Assembly: GCA_015478945.1 (NCBI GenBank)
Contig: JABUQX010021177.1
Coordinates: 1-64,000 of the forward strand
Direction: 5' to 3'
DNA: 64,000 nt
From: Trachelipus rathkii
Taxonomy: Eukaryota; Arthropoda; Malacostraca; Isopoda; Trachelipodidae
Shown here: piece after piece, positions 23,985 through 36,260 of the stretch
Layout: every line of letters starts with the position of its first letter
Position numbering within the stretch: position 1 is the stretch's first letter
Program-made: the position numbers and the translations under genes
Notes under the pieces: model-generated
What the model was told of the DNA's origin: nothing
Database searches by the model: none
The model's input: the letters and a program-made list of their open reading frames with translations, nothing else

Positions 23985-24132
23985 ATATATATATAATAAT
24001 ATATTATATATACTATATATATATATATATATATATACTTAATATATTATATATATATATATTAATATATATATTTATTATATATATATATATATTATAT
24101 ATATATATATAATATATATATATATATATTAA
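23985..24132. repeat. (TA)n array
   Basis: This interrupted TA array is the mirror of 9,745-9,915. It is followed by about 230 bp of unique sequence (24,133-24,358) whose partner is 9,400-9,745. Confidence 0.9.
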
Positions 24133-24359
24133 ACTGCAAATAAAAAAGAAGAAATTCTGAAACTTTAATTTTAACGGGTGAAGCTACCCTTCTCGAATTC
24201 ATCGAGTCTTAGAGAAATTTTTTTAAATCTCTTCGTTGATAGCAATTTGCTTGAAAACCTCCTTCCAAATCTAGCTTTCCGTGATATGGTGTTGGATAAC
24301 TCAAAAGAGCCGCCTTTCAACTACGCACACACCTCCCTGCAGAATGCGGGACATGGTAC

Positions 24360-24362
24360 GTA

Positions 24363-24425
<63 letters not shown>

Positions 24426-24480
24426 AATATTTATAATTATATATAATAAATATATATTAAGATATACATATATATTATCG
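24360..24480. repeat. (TA)n array without clear mirror
   Basis: This TA array lies between the unique stretch and the GATACC-type end. Its expected partner near 9,380 in the left arm is not a TA array, so this is one of the few structural differences between the arms. Confidence 0.75.
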
Positions 24481-24654
24481 AAATACGTTGAGGACGCAAA
24501 ATTTGTGGTATCGGTTAAAGGTATCGGCAAAATTTTGCCCCGATACGATACTACTACTCACAAAATTCCCGATAACCGATACCGATACCTCAAAAATCGA
24601 CCGATACAACCGATACAGATACCGATACCATGGTATCGGTGCATCACTAATTAT

Positions 24655-24679
24655 TATATATATATTATATATATATATA

Positions 24680-24740
<61 letters not shown>

Positions 24741-24795
24741 CTATATATATATATATATAATTATATATATTATATATTTATATATATATATATAT
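24655..24795. repeat. (TA)n array
   Basis: This is a TA array just outside the GATACC-type end. It is the mirror of 9,010-9,175. Confidence 0.9.
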
Positions 24796-24890
24796 CGTAG
24801 TTTCAGCAGATTTCATATTACACAAAGAAACTAAATCACCTGCGAAGCAGTATGTCCAGTATTGATGAAAGAGTTGCAAAATTAAAGGTA

Positions 24891-25608
<718 letters not shown>

Positions 25609-26389
25609 TTTTAACCTTTTTTCAACTCTCTCCCCTAGTTCCTTTACATACTATGTACGTACCTTTCCTCTCTGAAAGAGAGTGTCTTTTCTTTTTCCCC
25701 ATCAAGCCCCTTGGCCTCAGGTGTCTCTTCCCACAGGCAGTTTCTTTGATCCATTTCACACTCCAGGAATTGAGGGTACAGGTTTAAAACTGTTTCTTTT
25801 TCGCCTTTTTGACCTGGTCGCAAATGTGGGGACTCGAACGCTTGCCTGACCAGTGAGGAGGGCTCTCCCCGCACTTTGGTGTAAATCTCTCAGAACGGTC
25901 ATGTGATTATATGATTCCGTGAGGTTCACGGGTAGGGGTCGACGTGGAGTTCTATAAAGGGGGCTCTTTCTAGGCACATAAACAGTCACCTAAAGGGGTA
26001 GGGTTGGGATTTTTGTGATGAAGGCTCTGACCTTTGACCCTTTTGGGGGGAAGTTGGGGCTTAACCTTCTTAAGTTAATATTTGCCTTTTTTATCCCTTC
26101 TGTTAATTTCTACTTTTTATGTTTTCTTTGTTTAAGACAAAATTAAATTATTTTGCTTTAAAACATAACACCACCATCATTCGTCCAAATACGCATTCAA
26201 ACCGCGTCCGAAAAAATGCTACACAAGAAAATACCGATTGCTCCTCTGCATCGAGGATGTAGGGATTCTAGTATTCCTATCCTTCCTCTGCTAATTCCCT
26301 AATCATCATTTAATAAATTTTCACCCTCAACCTGTAAAACAAAGGGTTGTGTGTAGCCCTCCCCTTTTTCGCGATTCAACATTGCCCTT

Positions 26390-27340
26390 TCCAGTTGGAC
26401 GCCACGCACAGCTATTTATAGCTTTCGTTAGTAATCATTTGCTGTTCGTTTTCGGACCCACCTCGCAGGTATGCCAGGAAATGTTGGATACATACTGTAT
26501 TTTTTATTCCAACTCGGCGTCATCCATTCAACTTACGTCAGGAGTCCTCTTATAATCAGCTACGCCTTGGAAAATGCGCTGAACACAAGCAACTAACAGG
26601 TTACGCAATATTAAGGAATGTCCTCTTGTATCTGGCCAACTCATGGGGCAGAGTTCTAAGTTGGGAAAACTTTAGCAAACTTTGGAGACATGACCATTGT
26701 CCCCACCCTCAATAAGGTCAGAAATGCCTCGAAAGGTACCATTTTTGCATCAGAAATCCACAATGACTCGACAGACCATATAATGGCACACATGACAGCA
26801 AGCATATTCAGTGGCTGATGCATTTAGATTTCTTCCAACCAGGAATGCTCTCTTACTCTTAACATTTAAACATCATTTCATCCTTCCAATATGAAGATTG
26901 GTTTCGCAATTTAGACAGTTAGTTACATAATGTTTCTCGCCCTAGAAAAAACTTCCGGTGCCAAAAATGTGGGCAATTCCCCCCCAAAATACTGCCGATC
27001 TTCCCATCCCATCTGCCCACGATGTGGTGACAATCATCTCTGAATATAAACTTTCCCTATGCTGCTCAAATTGAAAAGTCTTTTACCCCTTGCCTCCATC
27101 TTTCTTTGTCCGTCTTACAAGCTAGAACAGCCGAGAGGCTACCAGGTGTGCTAGAGAAAAGTTGTCCTACTCACCTTTGTCTTCTTTCATCCAACCTGCA
27201 CCCACAGGCTAATTTCTCTCATATCCTTCACTATTCCCGTCTACATGGCCACGTGGAAACTCTTCCTATACTCACCCACCCTCCGGATGGACATAAGAGC
27301 AGACTCCAATATGAACATTTCATTTGAATCATTTTCCTCT
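26390..27340 (+). pseudogene. Element B ORF1, gag-like with zinc knuckles (right)
   Basis: Frames read FGPTSQVCQEML with CIFYSNSASSIQLTS (26,450-26,540), CAEHKQLTGYA-like residues (26,578-26,610), then a block equal to the left copy's SEIHNDSTDHIM, in another frame here. FRCQKCGQFPPK (26,955-26,990) and the adjacent CPRCGD-encoding stretch (near 27,010) are the zinc knuckles. The last frame (27,106-27,327) has LPILTHPPDGHKS at its end, shortly before the poly(T) of element A. The left copy has complementary frame breaks. Confidence 0.7.
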
Positions 27341-27363
27341 GACCATTCCTTCTTAAAGGATAG

Positions 27364-27365
<2 letters not shown>

Positions 27366-27453
<88 letters not shown>
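27366..27453 (-). repeat. Poly(A) tail of element A right copy (88 T on plus strand)
   Basis: An uninterrupted T run marks the 3' end of element A on the minus strand. It is 22 nt longer than its partner at 6,419-6,484. Confidence 0.95.
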
Positions 27454-27456
<3 letters not shown>

Positions 27457-28079
27457 GATTACACCACTCACGGGCTGAGCCTTTTCAAGGAGGGCAGGAA
27501 ATAAAATAGAGGAAAGCCCACAAGCCTAAACCTAACGCAAATCTCTCAGGTTGTGCGCAAACGTGGGTTTTAAAGAGAGGAAGATTAAATACAGTAGGAA
27601 AAACAGAAGAATGGCAAGGAGTTTCACAGAGCAGAAGTGGCTGGAAAAAGAAGGAGGCACCACAACGAACGAGTCTGGGATTTAATCAATGCTCACGCAA
27701 AATTCCATGCGAGAGCATGGCACCTTGTATTGCGAGGGCGACGCAATGGAGGTGGAATGCGCGAGGGCAACTCCTCTGAGCATCTAAACCGTTGTAGTAC
27801 CTAATGAAAAGGAGATAGTGGCGCAACGTCAGTCCGCCAGAGACTAGAGGTCAAGCAAGATTCTTAGAAGTAGCGGAAGTTAATTAGTTCTCCTTTAGCT
27901 TTGGACTCAACTCTATCCAATGAAGGGTGGAGCCGGAGCCCCCCAGATGTGAAGAACAGTACTCAACAAGGGCGAATAAGGCCTATATAACTGGGTAGCT
28001 GTGGCAGACGAAAAAAATTCCGAACCTGAACAGAACTCCAGTTTCTTTGGAGGCCACCTTAGGCAACCGTTATGAATAT

Positions 28080-29065
28080 GAGTTTTCAGAATAATTTTTT
28101 TGTTATGTTCAGCAAGAAATGTTATGTTGTCAACAGGTGAGACGTTAGATAACCGTCGAAAAAAATAGGAAAGTTAGGAGGTGTTTTTTGAGAGGGAGAT
28201 GTAAAGTAAGTTGAGTTTTCAAAGAGTCTGAATTTCACAAGGTTTGTGGCGGCCCACCGGGAACCCATCCAGGTCCGGCAAGATTGCTGGCGAGCTGAAG
28301 AATAAAGCGTGCAACTTAACTCTAGATGCAAAAGAGGAGCAGATTTGAAAATGAGTGGAAGAATGGAGAGTTGAGGTCATCGGCTACGAGTGAACAGAGT
28401 AGAAGTAAAGCTCGAGGAGATCATATGATGAAAAGTAAGAATAAAGTTGAGATAAAACAGAATCTTGAGGACACAAGATATAACAGGAAAAGAAGAAGAA
28501 ATCGCCTAGAAGATCGAGTTATTAAATGGAGCGTTCATAGAGAACTAGACATAAGTAAGCAAAAGAGAAGGAGGAAACCAAAGTGAAGGGAGCTTAGAGA
28601 GTAGCGACGCATGCATACTCGATCAAAAGCCTTTGATATATCGAGTGCACCACCCAAGATCCCCATAGTCCCTAAGGGCAGAAGACCCATAAATCAGCTA
28701 AGATTAGGATAGTTATGTCACCGTTGACTCGAGCGTCGAAAGCCATACTGATGATCTGAAGAGGGAATGAGACTCCAGATGATCGAAAATGAGAGTTTAG
28801 AAGAGTTTCAAAGATCTTAGATAGAAATACAAAGTGAGAGCTATAGGACGATAGTTGGAAGGATTCAGAGCGGCTGCCCTTTTTCAGGATTCGTGCTGAA
28901 TATTTGCGCTCTTCAGCATTTGAAAAAATGTAATCGTAACGAGATTAATAGTAAAGTTGAACGAGGACGGGGCCAGCCTCGGAAGCACACTCCCTCAAAC
29001 ACGGGGAAGGAAAATGCCATCCGGCACTAGCCTTCTGACAACTCATAGATCTCGAATCATGCACC
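28080..29065 (-). pseudogene. Element A reverse transcriptase core (right)
   Basis: From 29,060 downward the minus strand reads a block like LRECASE (near 28,985), KKGSRSESFQ (near 28,880) and FETLL (near 28,800), then the palm. The catalytic motif is read as VADD (plus-strand 28,376-28,387), keeping both aspartates but with a changed first residue. The left copy has a one-base deletion at the same motif. Frame 28,331-28,122 carries SQKTPPNFPIFFDGYLTSHLLTT. The copy is non-functional as written. Confidence 0.75.
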
Positions 29066-29354
29066 CGATCATGCGTAATCGCGGGAAGAGGCCATAGGAA
29101 ACCTGAGAAGAGAAGAAGCAGGAGGAGGGGTTGGCGGAATCGTCCAGGGTAGAATTAGATGAAAAAAGGAGGACCGAAGAGATTAAGCCTTATTTCAGTA
29201 CGGAGAGTTAGCATACAGAACGTCAGAACGAATAAGTGGAGGAAAGCAGATTTTACAAAAGTTATTAGAGATGGTTTTTGGCAAGAGCCAGAAATTTTTA
29301 TCAGTGGAAGAGGCCAAGTAGGTTGTCGCACTTTCTTTTAGTGGAAAGCCGCGC

Positions 29355-29801
29355 TTAGCTGTCGAATAATAGCTCTGCAACGACTCCGACCAGAATGGAA
29401 ATTAGTAAGAGTGATAGGAGAACGAGAGTTTTTCCTGCCCGATAGGCAATGTCTCTCTCCTGAATGGAGCGAGAACATTCCCCATCGAACCATGGGATTT
29501 GTGGAGAAAAAGATTTAGTTGAAGATGGAATGAACCCCCTCATACCCTCGGTGATTACGGCCCAAACCTTTTCAGCGGTGACCGAAACGTCCTCCGAGTC
29601 AAAGCAAGATTCACCTCCAAGCATAGTTTGCAAAGAAACGAAGCAACGCCCCCAATTAGCCCGATTAAGTGCCAGAAAGTACGTTTGGGGCTGATGGACT
29701 GCTGAAGAAAAAGTTTTAAAATTAAGAGCTACAAGATTGTGGTCAGAGTTAACGATAGGAGGGAAAATGGTGTATTTGTACGAGAAGGAGTATGGAAACA
29801 T
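29355..29801 (-). pseudogene. Element A endonuclease end and linker (right)
   Basis: This is the longest unbroken element A frame in the window (148 residues). It has the SDHN catalytic histidine block near its start, ALNRANWG, the in-frame TAEKV segment and the PWFDGEC bridge. After ERDIAYRAGKT it drifts out of frame into LVLLSLLL, unlike the family's basic, charged linker. Upstream of 29,801 the domain continues in other frames to about 30,440, where TDYxN-type residues near the EN start are lost. Confidence 0.75.
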
Positions 29802-30469
29802 AAATCAAGCGTCGTTCAAGCAATTGGTTAAGGCACGATCTGGTATGTGTGTAGGTTCTTTAATTAACTGTTCCAGTCGTTGAGAATACTTGAATGTTTT
29901 GACCTCCTCCCCTCCTGCATCAGTATGAGAGGAGCCAACCACTCAGTTGTGATGTACGTTGAAATCACTAACATAGATGATTCGCAATTTGGATGGGAAG
30001 AAAGTACAGTCTTCATGAGAAGTAGTAAAGGATATTCAAAAGGAGGTGGAAAATTGTTCGTTAGGGGAGCAGTGCGAACATCAAGATAATGGTAGTAGTA
30101 GGAAGAAAAATTTTAAAGTAGAACATCGAAATTAGGATTCAAGATTCTCAAGATGTGTTACAGGAGTATTAACGTTTATATAGACACAGACCACCATTTA
30201 GTCGTAATTTGTAAAAAAAGTTTTAACTTGAGATATTCAGTTTATTTGGAAAAGAATCCTGGCTAGCTGGGTCTCGACAGAAGTTAAAATGTTAGGAAGA
30301 GAGTTAGCGAGGTGATATTCGCACAGACTCATGGTTAGCTTTCAGGCCACGAACGTTTGCGAAGTCACTAGAGAACCCCACCTGCGCCATCCTAATCTTT
30401 CTGTCAGCTCATCTCAATAGACAGCCCTCACAAACCAACACACAACAATCGACTACACCCCAAAAAAAC

Positions 30470-31440
30470 CACAAAAGGGTTTTTATTAATAAAACAGTGC
30501 CCACACAAACACACACAGATCACGTGTACAAAAAGATAAAGCAAAGAAAAAAACGCCACTGAAACATTAAAAATAAAAATTATTAAATTTATGATTATAA
30601 AAATAGAGACAAAACCAACTAGTGATTCCATAAATATTTAAATAAATAAACTGATTAACACTAATAATACCCATACACACACTCGCACAGCTTCACTAAC
30701 TTACGTACTTAAATTTAACCCCCCCCAAAAAACGGATACCAATAATCCTAATTAAAACTTTAAAAAAGGCTAAAAGCTGCATTAATGAATTAATTAAATA
30801 CGTAAAACTTAAAAAGTTAAAAAGGTAAAACACTAAAAACTTATCTTAAAATTTCGGCTTGTTCGAGAGATTAGGCTATGTTTTCAGCTAAGTCTTCTTA
30901 AAAAGCGCTTATTCGAGTATTTATAAATAATTAAAACCTCTAAACTAATATGACATTAAAATACTAAATCACTTAAAGCAAAATTAAAATAACACTCTAA
31001 TAGAAAAAAACTAAAAACAAAACACAAACACAACGCAGAGCAATCACGAGCACAACCTTCCACTTTGAAAACTTGAAAATATATATCCATGAATCAGTCC
31101 CATATACCCATCTACCTTTCTACACACATCTGCACGCACTAGTTGTATGAGTTCTCATTGACTCGATTCTGGCGTGTTCCATTTACCTTGCCCCGAGTTG
31201 CAAATACTCCAAAAGTGATCTTTCATCACTATTCAAACAACTCCCACCCTCTCTAGTTGTCTTGTGAAATTTCAGAATGAGCCATCCACTTTGCTTTGAG
31301 TTGACTCTTATTTCTCTGAGCTGTTTGAATACAGGTCTGCCAACTTTCGAGCGCTTCGATGCAAACACCTATTACTGTGTCGACGTCACACTATGTTCCA
31401 CTTCAGTATTGGACAAGTTTGTGTAGTAGAGAGCAGCCTT
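30470..31440. other. Element A 5' region and degraded B endonuclease N-terminus (right)
   Basis: This is the mirror of about 2,060-3,380. Conserved blocks with the left arm include 30,680-30,720 (CACTCGCACAGC) and 30,870-30,930. No domain is readable. The minus-strand frame 31,368-31,183 is probably chance. The A/B junction is here but not located. Confidence 0.45.
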
Positions 31441-31800
31441 TCTCCGTAGGCGTGACCATTATCCTATCACCATTATGTTCCTTGGGCATGGAACATCGCA
31501 GCTGCCACCCTCTATATGGAGATGTGACACTGCAGACTGGTCAACATTCATACAGGCAACAGAAATGCTCTGTCTCCCTTCACGTGAACTATTTCCTTCG
31601 CCTGTTGAAGCTTTGTACTTTTTTTCGGACTCCATCCTCAAGGACAGGGTGGAAGGGGGTCAACCCTTGTTCGTTGGTATTTAGTCGCTCTGCAACGCCA
31701 TGGTGGTCTCAAGAGTGGCGTTCGGCAAATCGCGAAAAGGAAAGCTTTTCAAACCTGCATAGATAGACTCCAACTTTTCTACACCTTATCTTGTTTAAAA
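31440..31800 (+). pseudogene. Element B endonuclease end and EN-RT linker (right)
   Basis: Frames read FLGHGTSQLPPSIWRCDTAD and STFIQATE (31,475-31,570), SPVEALYFFSDSILKDRV (31,600-31,650), then SATPWWSQE and RSANREKESF (31,693-31,755). This is the usual sequence of events after the SDH motif of an I-type LINE endonuclease: a W-K/R-DxADW-like strand, a TDAI-like helix and the PWW motif. Two frames alternate, so at least one indel lies inside. Confidence 0.7.
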
Positions 31801-32359
31801 CTGCTACAACTTGACACCCAACATCGATAGACGCATCAAACATAGACAACACATCGACAGGAGAGCAAAGAAACAACATTTCCGGGACTATGTTTCACTA
31901 TCACACTCGTCTGATTAATAATAATCTGAAGATTTATGAAAAGCAACTTTCGTAATCGACAATCATCCTTAGAATATGGCACATTGCATGGGGATGCTGT
32001 TGCACCACCAGGCGTGGAGCTGTCGAGCTTGTTGCATTTCTCGACTTCTTCCAGTGATCTCGATATAGAAAATTTCGACATGGGACCGGCTTCCTAGAAC
32101 ATCCTTCTGCACGTCGTTGTTTTGAAAATCACTATTCACTATGACAATTGCGGAAAGTCTCAGGTGTGTCGGGTTTCGAGTGCTTGTCATACCATTCTTC
32201 GGCATCTCCATCCGTCTGCCTCGGTGTTTCTCTTCTAGCCTCTACAACCCTATTACTCCTCCACACATATAGGTCAGTAAAAGTTGAACTGCATAATATT
32301 CTCTTTCCTAAAGCCTAGGAAGATGGGCCCCTAGCGGTAATCGTAGGCCCATCTCTCTG

Positions 32360-33330
32360 CTTGCCATGCATGTAATTAATGGGAGAATGATAGCAACTCG
32401 TTTAATTTACATTGAAATCTCTTCATGGCGTTTTCACCACTCCCAGTTTTTGGATTCTCAAGCATCATTCTACTTGGACCGGCCTTTTCGTTTAGACCAC
32501 GATCTAAGGGAAGCTTTTTTCAATAAAATGTTCTTTTACGGCATTGTTTTTGCCTTAGGATACAATGATGTGATTACCAACGTTTCAAACACCAGTCTGG
32601 TGCTCTTCATGTGACGAACTTCTCTTTTATCTCGTTGGAATAGCCTTTCTTTTTGGAACCCATCTCCAATGATTATTCGACAGAATTGGCGAGATGGGGT
32701 GACTCGCGGGGGATTTATTTTTTTCGCCCCCAAAAACGAGAACCTTGAATGTTCCGCTGAGAGGGCAGTATGGGTTGTCCTAGATGAAACATCCCCACGT
32801 TACTCTTCTTAAGGTTCTATCAGACAAAACTACAGTTAAATTCTTAGTCTGACCCTGTATGAACATCTCACTTAATCTTCCTCACATCCTTCACCCTCAA
32901 AACGAGCTGTCACCTAACTTCTTAGACCTGGGACCCGGCTGCAAAGGATCTAGCTCAGGTTTTATATCGACTTGTTGAGATCAAGGTTGAACTACGGATG
33001 TGCTATATATGGACAAACTTTTTTCCACATCATACTTAAGTCCTCTTGACCTATCCAAATGAGGGCCTGCGCATTACAGACGGTCTTTCAAGATCGTCGC
33101 TTGATTGAGCTTGGAAGTTGGAAGACCGGTGTTTATGCCTGTCTCGGGAAGAAAATACTTATGTGCACATTATACCTACGCTTAAAAGGACCCCCACATT
33201 CTCAGCTATGATACCTAGAGAAGGTGTCCCTTTTACTCGAGACTTTATAGCACTCGCTTTGATTACCTTCATAGTCCCCTTAACGCTGTTTATCTTATAC
33301 TTATTTCGAAACTATGGGCTGTGGTTTTTA
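32360..33330 (+). pseudogene. Element B reverse transcriptase, C-terminal part (right)
   Basis: Blocks in order are TTPSF (near 32,440), NVPLRGQYGLS (near 32,745), LPHILH (32,878-32,895), a TCxxQG/TTDVLYMDKLF block (32,985-33,020, the YGC-VYGSA equivalent), then GRPVFMPVSGRKYLCAHYTYA (33,120-33,185). The order matches the left copy at 900-51 in reverse complement. The upstream fingers/palm (31,800-32,360) cannot be read. Confidence 0.65.
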
Positions 33331-33369
33331 CACCCCCCCTTCCACAATATGTAAGGATGTAAATAATGC

Positions 33370-33835
33370 TTTTTTTCAAAACCAGACCACCATCCGCCTA
33401 CTCGAAGTGGACTCACGCTCTCACCTCAACTGTTGACGTAAGGACAAGTGAAGCTTTTTCAAACACACCAGATGGTTTCAAAATAAAAGATGGAATTGCA
33501 TGTTGGTCTGTGTTTCCGGACCACATTCCTGTCTGAACACTCTTCCACTCATATATTTGTAGAAATATGGTGGGTGATATTTTTGGCTCCCATCAGGATA
33601 GCACCTTAATACCGATAACTTCACACTATTTATATCTGACTCCTTTGCACTACGAAATAGGTCCCCCAGAAACCTTTTGGTTTTTCTGCACCATAAATAC
33701 CTTATCCAGCTACACAATTTGAAGCAGATATTGAAATTTTGCTTGATCCCATCACATGTTGGTATCCCAGGAAATGAGCAGCGGGACAACAGCGCTCTTC
33801 AGGCAGCTACTTCATAGAAAACCAGTAGATCATAC
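33370..33835 (+). pseudogene. Element B RNase H domain
   Basis: The plus strand at about 33,480-33,830 reads KDGIACWSVFPDH, a TDNFTLF/ISDSFAL block (33,613-33,650, carrying an aspartate typical of the second RNase H catalytic strand), LLVFLHHKYLIQLH, then LIPSHVGIPGNEQRDN (33,745-33,790). The SHVGIPGNE-xAD motif is the hallmark of LINE RNase H. RNase H removes the RNA strand after cDNA synthesis. At least two frame changes and a stop interrupt it. The left arm would carry the partner outside the window. Confidence 0.75.
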
Positions 33836-34250
33836 TCCTACAAAACTTCAACAGGGGTACGTCCCTGCTACCGATTATTACGCCATCCTAATGGAAAGGT
33901 TTATCAAGTACTGATAGGAATGTTGGGAGGAAGTTGTTCTCCGAGGAGTCAAGCTCTATAGAGTGAAACTCTTCCTTGGTAAATTTAATTCACTTCGTCG
34001 GAGGCCTCCCCGACCTTTCAGTTTTGCCAATCGAAAGTTATTGTTTCGGTTCATCCTATCTTGGTCGTAATGTACTGTCTTAATGGCCACTAGTACACTA
34101 GTAAAACGTTTTTTCCCAAATTTACAAAACATCCCCTATGAAGAACATCTGTCAAACATTCTTCAGCATTTCGATCAGACCTTATTTTTGCCTTTTTACG
34201 AGATTTAAATATGCAATATAAATTCTAACGTACCCAGTCCGACAATTACT
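33836..34250 (+). other. Element B 3' end, degraded
   Basis: Residues such as HTPTKLQQGYVPATDYYAIL (33,828-33,890), then WEEVVLRGVKLYRVKLFLGKF, and RRPPRPFSFANRKLLFR correspond to the post-RNase H tail of I-type LINEs. The CCHC motif usual near the end is not visible. There is no poly(A) or clear element boundary. Confidence 0.5.
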
Positions 34251-34950
34251 AACGTTTAGTATAGGTGTCGTCTATGGTGTAGGATTTCTGACCAAGTATC
34301 TCTGCTTTCTAATGTGCAGTGTGTGCAGTGATAGTACCTTTACATGCACTAAAAAAAATAGTATTCACTATTCTTTTTCCTTAAAAAAACACGATTATTT
34401 CACTTACCTATGTGATTCTGCTGATACAAATATTACTCTTGGATCCTGAGATAACACCATCAAAGGTTCCATTAACAAACACATGTAAAAATGTGAAAGA
34501 AAATTGACTTGAAAGTTCGCTTCTAATGAATCTTCAGTTTTTGTGTAAGGGAGACCAAAAACTCCCGCATTAAGTATAAGAATATCACATCGTCTGAAAT
34601 TTAAGTATTTAGCAAAATTAATTCTTTTACAAATCAATGAAATTAAACTGACTAAATATAATATAAAACGAAACATTCCCCTCATTATTGGTAAAATTAT
34701 TTTTAAAAAATTTAATTTTATACAGAAATGTCACTAATTTATTCCTCAGACAGTCTTAGTTCTAACTTATATTTTAGAACTTCACAAAACGTTAAAAATG
34801 GCAAGAATTTTTGCTAGAAGAAAAACTCTAGCACATGTTACTTATTGCTAGATTCAGCTGAATTTGACGTAGTCAACGAGTGACCCGATCCGAGTCCTGG
34901 ATTCGGTTCATCGCTATTATATTTTAAATGCTTTTGATCTCAGAAAAAGC
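34251..34950 (-). other. Intronic flanks of the WWOX-like exon
   Basis: Sequence either side of the exon (34,251-34,407 and 34,594-34,950) is AT-rich with no repeat or second exon that I can see. The upstream intron part has a T-rich run before the acceptor (read on the minus strand). No branch point can be assigned with confidence. Confidence 0.5.
34408..34593 (-). CDS. WWOX: WWOX-like oxidoreductase, one internal exon
   Basis: This is a 186-bp open exon on the minus strand. The acceptor is AAATTTCAG just upstream of 34,593 and the donor is GTAAGTG just after 34,408, both near-consensus. It is phase 2 at both ends (one base, 61 full codons, two bases). The peptide reads CDILILNAGVFGLPYTKTED, then LEANFQVNFLSHFYM and RVIFVSAESHR. 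NAG is the short-chain dehydrogenase cofactor-side motif. The FQVNxLSHFY and SxESHR blocks are typical of the WWOX SDR domain in insects and vertebrates. Retinol dehydrogenases of the RDH11-14 type share the NAGVF part and are the main alternative. WW domains and the YxxxK exon are not in the window. The exon has no frameshift, unlike everything around it. Confidence 0.8.
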
Positions 34951-35227
34951 AAGATATTTATACATGTTCATTCATTTAATTACATATAAATATGCACAAA
35001 GAAAATAAACTATTTACCGATTTCAACTTAGCTAAATCTACTTGCAGAGATTTGCTAATTTTACACTATTAACCTGTTAGGCGTTACAGTAACTTTTAAA
35101 ACATATATATTATACCATTTCAAGCTATGCTAAATATACTATGCTAAATCATGTACTATATAGTACGAATATATATGCACTATCAATATAAGCTAACTAC
35201 TCTGTGTAAAGAACTGTTGATATTGGA

Positions 35228-35280
35228 TTGTGTGTGTGTGTTTGTGTGTGTGTGTGTGCTGGTGTGTGTTGGTGTGCTGT
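35228..35280. repeat. (TG)n microsatellite
   Basis: This is an interrupted TG array. It pairs with the (CA)n array at 48,452-48,531. Confidence 0.95.
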
Positions 35281-35662
35281 ATGTGGATGTTATACTTTTC
35301 ACTTTCAAAACTTAAGTGTAAAAACAAATGAAATTGAATAACCTTCCACAAGCGATGCTTTATTGTTCCGAGATTACTTAAGAAGCAATGTGCTATTCAT
35401 CTGATTGCATGAAATTGTGGTAAAATCTTTTATAGTGTAAAAAACATTTACTTGCGTTTATATTTCTTCTATCTGCCTAGGGATCTGAATGGATGCTATC
35501 TTCTTTTCAGCTTTAAAGAGTCTTTCTTTCTTCAATAATGCTAAAGGTATGGAAGCTCTAAATTAGGAGTTATATCTAGTTTTGGAAACGATATCAAAGT
35601 ATCCAGGCTATTACCGAGCTTTATCAGGAAAACACACACAAAATTAATGGTATCTCTATGAA

Positions 35663-35750
35663 CTCTCTCTCTCTCCCTCCTGTTACCGTCCTCTTCTCTC
35701 TCTCTCTCTTCTCTCCTACCTCTCTCTCCCTCTCTCTCTCTCTCTTTCTT
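35663..35750. repeat. (CT)n microsatellite
   Basis: This is an interrupted CT array followed by TA-rich DNA. It pairs with (GA)n at 48,028-48,106. Confidence 0.95.
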
Positions 35751-35754
35751 CTTT

Positions 35755-36260
35755 ATATATAATATATTATGATAATAATAAATGAATATGGTGAGTGAAT
35801 ATATATATAGTTACTACTTCCACAAATCTAGATATATACTTACTATATATATTTTATATATATTATATATTATAATAATATATATATAGAATATACATAT
35901 ACATAAATTATATATCATAACTATAATATATATTATATATATTATATATATATATATATAATATATTTATATATTTCGTATTTATTTCTAATATATATTA
36001 TATATATATACTTATAGTATATACTATATATATTATATATATCATAAGTATTTATATATTAGGCTGGTAAAGACTTATAGTTTCTTTCTGCCCTTCTGTC
36101 GATTTCGCATATTATCGAAACATATATATCGTATCGAATTATATTATATCTATGATATCTACCGATATACTATAATATAGTAGCTTATATATATATAATA
36201 TATATATAAGTATATATATATATATATAATATACATTATATATATAATATAATTATCTAT
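35755..36260. repeat. (TA)n-rich block
   Basis: An imperfect TA block of about 500 bp, interrupted at about 36,060-36,120 by unique sequence. Its partner (47,905-48,020) is much shorter, so array lengths differ strongly between arms. Confidence 0.85.

Larger units (their letters stand above)
19553..24652. mobile_element. Outer DNA transposon with GATACC-rich inverted ends, right copy
   Basis: Both ends are readable here. The plus-strand end at 19,553 starts TTAGTGTTGC, with CCGATACCGATACC hexamers at 19,592-19,612 and 19,637-19,650. The minus-strand end at 24,652 starts TTAGTGATGCACCGATACC and continues with hexamers down to about 24,490. Each end also has an ACTCACAA block and a CAAAATTTTG-like palindrome. 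The unit is 5.1 kb and contains the long-inverted-end element. hAT affinity is inferred from the terminal sequence. No transposase was found. Confidence 0.6.
27366..30470 (-). mobile_element. LINE element A, right copy (EN-RT, poly(A)-terminated)
   Basis: This is the reverse-oriented partner of 3,380-6,484. The minus strand carries, in order, EN (about 30,440-29,480), linker, RT (about 29,060-28,080) and the C-terminal region (28,080-27,560), ending in poly(A). Best-preserved part is 29,801-29,355, which reads FPPIVNSDHNLVAL, FDSEDVSVTAEKVWAV and FSPQIPWFDGECSRSIQERD. It is antisense to the surrounding element B and sits between B ORF1 and B endonuclease, as in the left arm. Confidence 0.8.
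25618..34250 (+). mobile_element. LINE element B, right copy (5' UTR, ORF1, EN, RT, RNase H; interrupted)
   Basis: This is the fuller copy of element B. Plus-strand order is the 5' stretch (25,618-26,340), ORF1 (26,390-27,340), antisense insertion of element A (27,366 to about 30,900), endonuclease end (31,440-31,770), RT (about 31,800-33,330), RNase H (33,370-33,835) and a degraded 3' end (to about 34,250). ORF1 plus EN, RT and RNase H places it with I-superfamily LINEs rather than RTE or CR1 (family knowledge). Stops and frameshifts abound. The 3' boundary is a guess because no poly(A) or target duplication was seen. Confidence 0.75.

Noticed and set aside
35663..35750. CRISPR-like or regularly spaced repeat array
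   Set aside because: It is a simple dinucleotide repeat without spacers. No direct-repeat/spacer architecture occurs anywhere in the window.
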